From the NCBI GenBank assembly GCA_036277635.1, contig DASUMP010000090.1:1-35023 (forward strand): a DNA stretch of 35,023 nt, given 5' to 3'. Of this stretch, positions 7,142 to 13,884 are shown piece after piece; position 1 is the stretch's first letter; every line of letters begins with the position of its first letter. The notes beneath the pieces were generated by a model. It was not told where the DNA came from. It saw only the letters and a list, made by a program, of their open reading frames with translations, and ran no database searches. A program made the position numbers and the translations under genes. This DNA comes from DASUMP01 sp036277635. GTDB lineage: Bacteria > Actinomycetota > Acidimicrobiia > IMCC26256 > PALSA-610.

Positions 7142-8779
7142 CTAACCGGCCGCCGCGAGATCGGCAGCGCGGCGCTTGGCGCCGCGGTAGTCGGGCTTGC
7201 CGTTCGGCAGGCGCGGCACCTCGTCGACGAGCAACAGCTGGCGGGGCACCTTGTAGCCCGCGACCTTCGTGCGGCAGTGCTCCTGCAGCTCCTCGAGCGT
7301 CGGTTGCTTGCCGGGACGAGGTTGGAGCAACGCGGTGACGCGCTCGCCCCACCGCTCGTCGGGGACGCCGACGACCAGCACGTCGAACACATCGGGGTGC
7401 GACTTCAGCGCACCTTCGACTTCTTCGGGGTAGATCTTCTCGCCGCCGGAGTTGATCGACACCGACCCGCGCCCGAGCAGCGTGATGCGACCGTCGGCCT
7501 CGATGACTGCGTAGTCGCCGGGGATCGACCAGCGGCGCCCTTCCGAATCGGTGACGAACGTCGCCGCCGTCTTCTCGGGGTCGTTGTAGTAGCCGAGCGG
7601 GATGTTGCCGCCGCGCGCGAGGCGACCGACCTTGCCGCTGCCGGGCGCGAGGGGGCGCAGCTCGTCGTCGAGCACCGTGGTGTCGGCCGACGCGAGCACC
7701 GTCGTGATGCCTTCCTTCGGCGCGTCGCCCGCCTGCACGACGCGGATGCCGTTCATTCCCGACTCGGTGGATCCGATCGCGTCGGTCATGACGACGTAGT
7801 CCGGGAGCAGGCGCTGGAGCTGCTCTTTCACCGTCTGGGAGAAGATCGCTGCGGTGCTGCCGAACGACACGATCGACGACACGTCGAGCTCGTCGTGCAG
7901 CCGCTCGAGTGTGTCGGCCAACGGACGGGCCATCGCGTCGCCGGTGACGGAGAGCACGTTGATCCGCTCCTGCGCGACGAGACGCCACACGCGCTCCGGG
8001 TCGAACTTGTCGATGAGCACTGCGGTGTTGCCCTCGAACATGCACCGGAACGTGCCGAACTGTCCGGCACCGTGCATCAACGGCGGCACCGGCATCATCA
8101 CGAGCCCGCTCGGCTGCGCCGGATCGATGCGCTCGGAGATCTCTTCGGGGCGCTGCACCTTCTCGCCGGTGAAGGCGTCGATGCCTCCCCCGAGCGCGTA
8201 GAACACGTCTTCTTGGCGCCACATCACGCCTTTGGGCATCCCGGTCGTGCCGCCGGTGTACAGGAGGTAGATGTCGTCGCCGGAGCGCTCCGGCAGGTCG
8301 CGCAGCGGCGAGCCGGCGGTGACCGCGGCCTCGAACTCGGTCGGGTCGAGCGCGCGGTCGTCGACGTCGGAGCCGTCCCATTCGATGCGAACGAAGTGCT
8401 GCAGCCTCGGTTGCGCGTCGCGCGCCCGTGCGATCAGCGGTCCGTACTCACGCTGGTAGACGATGCCGACCATGTCGGAGTTGTCGAAGAGGTAGCGCAG
8501 CTCGTCTTCCACGTAGCGGAAGTTGACGTTCACCGGAACCGCTCGCATCTTGTAGAGCGCGAACATCGCCTCGACCCACTCGATGCAGTTCGTCGCGAAG
8601 ATGCCGACGTGCTCACCCGGTCGGATTCCCGCGTCGAGGAAGAAGTGCGCGAGGCGCGTGGTGCGTTCGTCGAGCTCCCCGAACGTGATGCGTCGTCGGG
8701 TGTCGACGAGCGCGGTGCGCTGCGGCACCTTCGCCGCCGCGAGCTCGAAGAGGTCAGCGAAGTTGTAGTGGGCCGTCAT
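7142..8779 (-). CDS. Acyl-CoA ligase, FadD19-like (steroid/branched acyl activation)
   Basis: 545 residues from the ATG at 8779. Forms acyl-adenylate, then acyl-CoA. The P-loop is YLLYTGGTTGMPKGVMW (about 171-187). Other segments are VPVNVNFRYVEDELRYLFDN (81-100), TGDAMARPL, GRGSVSINSGGEKIYPEEVE and a C-terminal catalytic lysine in NGKPDYR (K528). From memory these segments match mycobacterial FadD19, which activates cholesterol side-chain (C27) acids and is under KstR control. A KstR-type palindrome (8790-8803) sits 10 bp upstream of the ATG, which supports this. Other FadD branches remain possible. The MFS gene upstream ends 63 bp before, so this gene probably has its own promoter. An earlier in-frame start at 8821 is rejected because it would place the operator inside the gene. 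Confidence 0.9.
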   Translation of the reverse strand: MTAHYNFADLFELAAAKVPQRTALVDTRRRITFGELDERTTRLAHFFLDAGIRPGEHVGIFATNCIEWVEAMFALYKMRAVPVNVNFRYVEDELRYLFDNSDMVGIVYQREYGPLIARARDAQPRLQHFVRIEWDGSDVDDRALDPTEFEAAVTAGSPLRDLPERSGDDIYLLYTGGTTGMPKGVMWRQEDVFYALGGGIDAFTGEKVQRPEEISERIDPAQPSGLVMMPVPPLMHGAGQFGTFRCMFEGNTAVLIDKFDPERVWRLVAQERINVLSVTGDAMARPLADTLERLHDELDVSSIVSFGSTAAIFSQTVKEQLQRLLPDYVVMTDAIGSTESGMNGIRVVQAGDAPKEGITTVLASADTTVLDDELRPLAPGSGKVGRLARGGNIPLGYYNDPEKTAATFVTDSEGRRWSIPGDYAVIEADGRITLLGRGSVSINSGGEKIYPEEVEGALKSHPDVFDVLVVGVPDERWGERVTALLQPRPGKQPTLEELQEHCRTKVAGYKVPRQLLLVDEVPRLPNGKPDYRGAKRRAADLAAAG

Positions 8780-8789
8780 GGTTCGGAAG

Positions 8790-8803
8790 TAGAACACGTT
8801 CCA
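8790..8803. promoter_or_regulatory. KstR-type operator upstream of the FadD19-like gene
   Basis: The 14-bp site fits TnnAACnnGTTnnA perfectly (T at 8790, AAC 8793-8795, GTT 8798-8800, A at 8803). That is the consensus I remember for mycobacterial KstR. It ends 10 bp before the ATG on the minus strand, where a repressor would block transcription start. A near copy lies at the promoter of the KstR-like regulator gene. Confidence 0.7.
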
Positions 8804-8842
8804 ATTGCGACCCGCAAGCATCCTCGGTGACGGCCGGGCGAC

Positions 8843-10396
8843 TCACCCGACGCTCCCTTCCACGAGGTGCGACGTCTCGCGCAAGGGCCGCTCGGGGACG
8901 AAGCACGCGACCGCGAGCGCGGCGAGCGCGAACGGCACCGCGACGAGGAACACGTCGTGCAACGAACGTTCGAAGGCCTCGACGAGCCCTGCTTGCACCG
9001 TCACCGGAAGGGCACGGATCTGCGCCGGACTTCCGAGCAGCCGTTCGGGATCGACGCCCGCGAGGCTGTCGGTCGACAGCGTTCGCGGCAGGAAGTGCGA
9101 CAGGCGTGACGAGAGGATCGCACCGAAGATCGCGACGCCGAACGCGCCGCCCATCGAGCGGAAGAACGAGACGAGCGAGGTCGCGACGCCGAGCTCGGCG
9201 TGGTGCACCGCGTTCTGCGCCGCGAGGATGATCGTCGGCATCGTCATGCCGATCCCGACACCCGCGAGCGCCATGTACACCGACGACTGCAGGAACGAGG
9301 TCTGCGCAGTCATCGTCGAGAACAGCACGAAGCCCACGCTCGTGAGCGTCAGCCCGACGATCGGGAACATCTTGTAGCGGCCGAGTCGCGAGATGAGCCG
9401 ACCCGAGATCGTCGACGCCACCAGGATGCCACCCATGACCGGGAGCACGAGCAGGCCGGCGTTGGTGGCGGTGCGCCCCTGCACGATCTGCAAGTAGACC
9501 GGAAGGAACACGATCGCGCCGAACATCGCCATGCCGAGCAGCACGGCGACCGCCGAGGTCGTGGAGACCACGGGATTCGCGAACAACGAGAGCGGCAAGA
9601 GCGGCTCCGCGACCCGACGTTCGTGCACGACGAACGCGACGGTGAGCACCACGGCGGCGATCGCGAGCCCGACGATGACTCCGGACCCCCACTCGTACTC
9701 GGTGCCACCCCAGACGCACACGAGCAACGCGCTGCTGACCGCACCGACGAGCAGGATCGCGCCGAGCACGTCGATGGAGTGCGGACGGCGCACGAACGGG
9801 ACGTGGAGGGCGCGGGCGGTGATCAGGAGCGCGGCGGCCCCGACCGGCAGGTTCACGTAGAACACCCACCGCCACGAGAGGTGGTCGACGATGAACCCAC
9901 CGATGAGCGGGCCGATCACGCTGGCCACGGCGAACACGCTCGCGACGAGCCCTTGGTACCGCCCGCGCTCGCGCGGCGGGACGACGTCGCCGACGATCGC
10001 GAACACCAAGACGAGCAGTCCACCCGCGCCGAGACCCTGCAGGGCCCGGAACGCGATGAGCTGGGTCATGTCCTGCGCCGCGCCGCACAGCGCCGACGCC
10101 GCGGTGAACAACGCGATCGACGCCTGGAAGAGCGTCTTACGACCGTAGATGTCGGAGAGCTTGCCGACGAGCGGCATCACCGCGGTCGAGGTGAGCAAGT
10201 ACGCGGTGACGACCCAGGAATAGTGGTCGAGACCGCCCAGATCGCCGACGATCGTGGGCAGCGCGGTCGACACGATCGTCTGGTCGAGCGCGGCGACGAA
10301 CATGCCGGCCATCAAGCCGCTGAACACGGCGAGGATCTCGCGGCGCGACGCCGGCGCCGCCGTCGAGCCCTCGGTTCCTCCGGTAGCGGTGTCCAC
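8843..10396 (-). CDS. DHA2-type MFS multidrug exporter (EmrB/QacA family, 14 TM)
   Basis: 517 residues from a GTG at 10396, 14 bp after the TetR stop; longer in-frame starts lie inside the regulator gene. Proton-driven exporter. Motif D1 is AALDQTIVSTALPTI near the N-terminus, motif A is GKLSDIYGRKTLF, and motif C-like residues appear in ASVIGPLIGGFIVDHLSWRW, followed by FYVNLPVG. The chain ends with a hydrophobic helix and a short tail. The TetR-exporter gene pair is the common arrangement in which the regulator controls the pump. Here the regulator looks KstR-like, so the substrate could be a lipid or steroid rather than an antibiotic. That is inference. Confidence 0.92.
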   Translation of the reverse strand: MDTATGGTEGSTAAPASRREILAVFSGLMAGMFVAALDQTIVSTALPTIVGDLGGLDHYSWVVTAYLLTSTAVMPLVGKLSDIYGRKTLFQASIALFTAASALCGAAQDMTQLIAFRALQGLGAGGLLVLVFAIVGDVVPPRERGRYQGLVASVFAVASVIGPLIGGFIVDHLSWRWVFYVNLPVGAAALLITARALHVPFVRRPHSIDVLGAILLVGAVSSALLVCVWGGTEYEWGSGVIVGLAIAAVVLTVAFVVHERRVAEPLLPLSLFANPVVSTTSAVAVLLGMAMFGAIVFLPVYLQIVQGRTATNAGLLVLPVMGGILVASTISGRLISRLGRYKMFPIVGLTLTSVGFVLFSTMTAQTSFLQSSVYMALAGVGIGMTMPTIILAAQNAVHHAELGVATSLVSFFRSMGGAFGVAIFGAILSSRLSHFLPRTLSTDSLAGVDPERLLGSPAQIRALPVTVQAGLVEAFERSLHDVFLVAVPFALAALAVACFVPERPLRETSHLVEGSVG

Positions 10397-10410
10397 GGAC
10401 GCGCGCTCGC

Positions 10411-11022
10411 TCAGCGGTCGAGCAGGAGCCGGCACGCGGCGTCGAGGTCTTCGTCGACGCGCGTGGCGGGGTCGACACCGCACACCCAGCCGTTCAACGA
10501 GGAGAGCCACACCTGCTGCAAGATGCGCGCGATCCGCAGCTCGCCGTCGGTCGCGACTCGTCGCTCGTCGCCGTGCATCGCGCCGGTGATGATCTCGTTC
10601 ATGATCTCGGTCACGGCCCGCACGACATCGGCGTTGTCGGTCTCCGCCGATCCGAACGCGCGGACCATCGCGGCGGTCACGTCCGGGTGACGCTGGAGGT
10701 TGCGGTTGGCGCGCCGCAGCACGTGCATCACCCGCTCGCTCGCCGTCGTGCCGGTCGGGGGGCGCGCGCGGAGGTGGTCGCGCAAGTCGGCTTGTTGCTC
10801 CGCCATCGCCTCGAGCAACAACCGTTCCTTCGAGGTGAAGTAGCGGTAGACGGTGCCGACGGCGACATCGGCCTCGGCGGCGACGTCGCGCATCTGCACA
10901 CCGTCGAACCCGCCGGCCGCCGCGAGCCGCAACGTCGCGTCGATGACGCGTCGGCGGCGCGCCGCCTGGCTGCGAGCGAGACCGCCGACGAGCTCGACCC
11001 TCGTGTCCCCTCGCGCGCTCAT
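10411..11022 (-). CDS. TetR-family regulator, KstR-like
   Basis: 203 residues from the ATG at 11022. The N-terminal helix-turn-helix spans about 25-62 (RRRVIDATLRLAAAGGFDGV, then QMRDVAAEADVAVGTVYRYF). The C-terminal ligand domain resembles mycobacterial KstR as I remember it: NRNLQRHPDVTAAMVRAF, RIARILQQVWLSSLNGW and a final LDAACRLLL. KstR represses cholesterol-uptake and side-chain catabolism genes and is released by 3-oxo-cholestenoyl-CoA. A KstR-like palindrome lies 11-24 bp upstream of its own ATG, implying autoregulation. The same site faces the divergent metallo-hydrolase gene. Likely targets in this window are itself, the exporter, the FadD19-like ligase and perhaps the hydrolase. 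Ligand identity is not provable from sequence. Confidence 0.9.
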   Translation of the reverse strand: MSARGDTRVELVGGLARSQAARRRRVIDATLRLAAAGGFDGVQMRDVAAEADVAVGTVYRYFTSKERLLLEAMAEQQADLRDHLRARPPTGTTASERVMHVLRRANRNLQRHPDVTAAMVRAFGSAETDNADVVRAVTEIMNEIITGAMHGDERRVATDGELRIARILQQVWLSSLNGWVCGVDPATRVDEDLDAACRLLLDR

Positions 11023-11032
11023 CGTCGCGAAG

Positions 11033-11046
11033 TGAAACACGTTCTC
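11033..11046. promoter_or_regulatory. KstR-like operator (13 of 14 positions effectively matched) in the divergent promoter
   Basis: Sequence TGAAACACGTTCTC fits TnnAACnnGTTnnA at all fixed positions but the last (C instead of A). Counted on the minus strand, the core GAACGTGTT lies at the same distance from the ATG as the site at 8790-8803 does from the ligase start, and the downstream bases (ACTTC.G.AC.ATG) are also alike. Confidence 0.6.
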
Positions 11047-11125
11047 ATTTCCTCGGCAACCGGGGCGGTGGCGGGTGTCAGACTGGGCGCCCGCCCCGCC
11101 CACCGGGTGTCGACAGGAGGAAGCG

Positions 11126-12391
11126 GTGACCACCGACCTGCTGGAGCTGGCCGACGGCCTGTTCACCGGCACGATCCCCGTTGAGGACCACCACCCGTTC
11201 GCGTCGAGCGGACAGCTGGCCGAGGTGCAACCCGGCCTGGTGTTCATCGACGCGTTCGCGAACTGCTCGGCGATCGACACCGACGACGGGCTCGTCGCCG
11301 TCGACACCAGCGGGCGGTTCCACGCGACCGCGGTGCACGCCACGATGCGCACGTGGTCGAACAGCCCGTTGCACACCGCCGTGTTCACGCACGGGCACAT
11401 CGATCACGTCTTCGGCGTCGACCTCTACGAAGCCGAAGCTCGAGAGCACGGGTGGCCGATGCCGCGGGTCGTCGCGCACGAGGCGCTCCCCGCTCGCTTC
11501 GACCGCTACCTGCTGACACGCGGGTACAACTCGATCATCAACCAGCGGCAGTTCCGCGCCCCCGCGTTCGAGTGGCCGGCCGACTACCGGTATCCCGACG
11601 AGACTTACCGCGACCGCCTCGACCTGTCGGTCGGTGGCGAGGCGTTGACGCTGTTCCACGCGCGTGGCGAGACCGACGACGGCACGTGGGTGTGGGCGCC
11701 CGATCGCCGCGTCGTGTTCGCGGGCGACCTGTTCATCTGGGCGTCGCCCAACTGCGGGAACCCGCAGAAGGTGCAGCGCTACGCGCGCGACTGGGCCGCG
11801 GCGTTCCGCACCATGGCCGAGCTCCGTGCGGAGGTGCTGCTGCCCGGCCACGGCCTCCCCATCATCGGCGCCGACCGCGTGCACCAGGCGCTGACCGAAG
11901 GCGCCGAGCTCCTCGAATCGCTCCTCGACCAGACCCTGCAGCTCATGAACGAGGGCGCCCGCCTCGATGACGTCGTCGCGACGGTGCGCGCGCCTGCGCA
12001 CCTCCTCGAGCGCCCGTACCTCCGACCGGTCTACGACGAGCCGGAGTTCGTCGTCCGCAACATCTGGCGGCTGTACGGCGGCTGGTACGACGGCGACCCG
12101 TCGCACCTCAAGCCCGCGCCCGCCGCGGCGGTCGCACGTGAGCTCGCCGACCTCGCGGGGGGCGCGATCCGCCTCGCCGAGCGCGCCCAGCGGGTCGCGG
12201 CCGACGGTGACCTCCGACTCGCGGGACACCTCGCCGAGCTCGCCGCACAAGCCGCACCCGACGACCCCGGCGTCCACGCAGTCCGGGCCGAGGTGTTCGG
12301 GCTCCGTGCGCGCGAGGAGGCGTCGACCATGTCGAAGGGCGTGTTCGCGTGGGCCGAGGCCGAGTCGCGGGAGAAGGCTGCGACCGAGTGA
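11126..12391 (+). CDS. Alkyl-sulfatase-like metallo-beta-lactamase-fold hydrolase
   Basis: 421 residues from the GTG at 11126, preceded by a strong Shine-Dalgarno AGGAGG (11115-11120); a longer frame starting at 11075 lacks one. The metal motif THGHIDH is at 88-94, and further ligands are likely in HARGETDDG, VFAGDLFIWASPNCGNPQ and LLPGHGLP. The C-terminal part contains LRPVYDEPEFVVRNIWRLYGG and WYDGDPSHLKP, which match the alkyl-sulfatase dimerisation domain (SdsA1/BDS1 group). No signal peptide is seen, so it is cytoplasmic, unlike secreted SdsA1. It could hydrolyse alkyl or sterol sulfates or another ester. It is divergent from the KstR-like regulator and overlaps the next gene by GTGA. 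Confidence 0.82.
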   Translation: MTTDLLELADGLFTGTIPVEDHHPFASSGQLAEVQPGLVFIDAFANCSAIDTDDGLVAVDTSGRFHATAVHATMRTWSNSPLHTAVFTHGHIDHVFGVDLYEAEAREHGWPMPRVVAHEALPARFDRYLLTRGYNSIINQRQFRAPAFEWPADYRYPDETYRDRLDLSVGGEALTLFHARGETDDGTWVWAPDRRVVFAGDLFIWASPNCGNPQKVQRYARDWAAAFRTMAELRAEVLLPGHGLPIIGADRVHQALTEGAELLESLLDQTLQLMNEGARLDDVVATVRAPAHLLERPYLRPVYDEPEFVVRNIWRLYGGWYDGDPSHLKPAPAAAVARELADLAGGAIRLAERAQRVAADGDLRLAGHLAELAAQAAPDDPGVHAVRAEVFGLRAREEASTMSKGVFAWAEAESREKAATE

Positions 12392-13071
12392 GCCTGCGCT
12401 TCGGCCTGCTCGGCGCGATCGTGTCGCTGGGAGCGGTCCTCGGACTCGTCGCGTGCGACGACGGGACGTCCGTCGTCTCCGGTTCCGATGAACAGCTCGC
12501 GCGCGACGCGTTGGTGCGCGACACCGATCTCCCCCGCGGCTACGACTCCGCCGATCGACCCGACACCGACACGCCGTTCGTCGACCCCGCCGACGGCTGC
12601 GAGGCGCTCGAGCGCGTCGCCGACACCGAGCCGGTCGCGCGCGCCGGCTCGGACGCCTTCGTCGCCGGTGACACGTCGCGGTGGCTCACCAGCACGGTCT
12701 GGGTCTTCCCCGACGCGCCCGCGGCGACCACCGCACTCGAGTCGGTCAGCTCACTCGAGTCCTTCGATTGCTTCTCGGCGTTCTTCGACGCCGCGTTCAT
12801 CGAGGCCACCGCCGAACAGAACCCGCGCCCGTTCCTGGTCCTCGACACGATCGAGGCGACCGACGTCGACCTCGGCGACGGCGGCGTGCGCGTCGAGGGC
12901 GTCGGTCGGTTCACGGCGGGCGAGTCGCAGTCGTCGCTCGCGGTCGCGCACACGACGGTGCGCAGCGGACGCGCGCTCGCGATGTTGCACACGATCGTCG
13001 GCGGTGACCCCGACCCCGAGGGCGACGCCGAGCTGCTGAGCGCGATGTTGTCGCGCCTCACCGAACGCTGA
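12388..13071 (+). CDS. Putative lipoprotein of unknown function
   Basis: 227 residues from a GTG that overlaps the previous stop (GTGA), so translation is coupled to the hydrolase gene. The signal peptide has a hydrophobic stretch (about 5-20) and lipobox GLVAC with Cys23, so the protein is probably anchored outside the membrane. The mature part is acidic and has motifs 'DLPRGYDSAD', 'CEALERVAD', 'VWVFPDAPAATTALE' and 'CFSAFFDAAF'. This resembles small actinobacterial secreted proteins of the 'sensor-domain/PknH-like' style only loosely. I do not recognise the family. Two cysteines after the lipobox may form a disulfide. The next gene starts 9 bp after the stop. Confidence 0.75.
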   Translation: MSLRFGLLGAIVSLGAVLGLVACDDGTSVVSGSDEQLARDALVRDTDLPRGYDSADRPDTDTPFVDPADGCEALERVADTEPVARAGSDAFVAGDTSRWLTSTVWVFPDAPAATTALESVSSLESFDCFSAFFDAAFIEATAEQNPRPFLVLDTIEATDVDLGDGGVRVEGVGRFTAGESQSSLAVAHTTVRSGRALAMLHTIVGGDPDPEGDAELLSAMLSRLTER

Positions 13072-13080
13072 GGAGGGCGC

Positions 13081-13884
13081 ATGGAGCTCGCAGGATCGAC
13101 GGTGCTCGTGACCGGAGCGTCGTCGGGCATCGGCGCCGCGCTCGCACCGGCGCTGGCGGCGCGCGGCGCGACGGTCGGCATCGTCGCCCGGCGGCGCGAC
13201 CGCCTCGAAGCCGTGCTCGCGCACTGCCGGGAGCACGCGCCGGCGTCCCGCCTCTGGGTCGCCGACCTCGCCGACCTCGACGCGGCCGAGCGGGTGGCGC
13301 TCGAAGCCTGGGACGCGTTCGGCGGACTCGACGCGCTCGTGAACAACGCGGCGATCCCGAAGCGGGCGAAGGTCACGGACCTGACCCCGGGCGACGTCGA
13401 GCACGTCGTCGGCGTCGACTTCCACTCCCCCGTGCGCATGAGCCTCGCGGTCCTCCCCCGCATGGTCGAGCGCGGTTCGGGCACGATCCTGTTCGTCTCG
13501 TCGATGGGCGGGCGCGTCCCGATCGCGCACGAAGCGGCGTACAACGCCGCGAAGTTCGCACTCTGCGGCTGGGCCGAAGCGATGTACCTCGACCTGTTCG
13601 GATCCGGCGTCGACGTGAAGCTCGTGCTCCCGGGCCCCATCGACACCGAGATCTGGGACGTGCCCGGCAACCTCCCGGCGTTGTTCGACATCGAGAAGGT
13701 CTCCGCGGCCGAGTGCGCGGCGGGCATCGCCGATGCGCTCGCGAGCGACACCTTCGAGCACTACGTCCCCGCGATCTTCCCCGGCGGGCTCGACGCCAAG
13801 GCGATGGTCGTGGGCAAGACCCAGGACACCGACGGCTACCTGCGCGGCATGGCGCAGTTCGCCCGCTCCCTCGAGTCTCCCTAG
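13081..13884 (+). CDS. Short-chain dehydrogenase/reductase
   Basis: 267 residues, ATG with GGAGG immediately upstream (13072-13076). Classical SDR with NAD(P) motif TGASSGIG (11-18), NNAA (88-91), catalytic Ser140/Ser141, Tyr154 and Lys158 (YNAAK). Arg after the glycine motif (ARRRDR, 36-41) hints at NADP preference. The substrate is unknown: an alcohol or ketone, with steroid or lipid plausible given the KstR-like context. It is the third gene of the run that starts with the alkyl-sulfatase-like gene. Its TAG stop shares a CTAG tetramer with the stop codon of the convergent molybdopterin oxidoreductase gene, leaving no space for a terminator. Confidence 0.92.
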   Translation: MELAGSTVLVTGASSGIGAALAPALAARGATVGIVARRRDRLEAVLAHCREHAPASRLWVADLADLDAAERVALEAWDAFGGLDALVNNAAIPKRAKVTDLTPGDVEHVVGVDFHSPVRMSLAVLPRMVERGSGTILFVSSMGGRVPIAHEAAYNAAKFALCGWAEAMYLDLFGSGVDVKLVLPGPIDTEIWDVPGNLPALFDIEKVSAAECAAGIADALASDTFEHYVPAIFPGGLDAKAMVVGKTQDTDGYLRGMAQFARSLESP

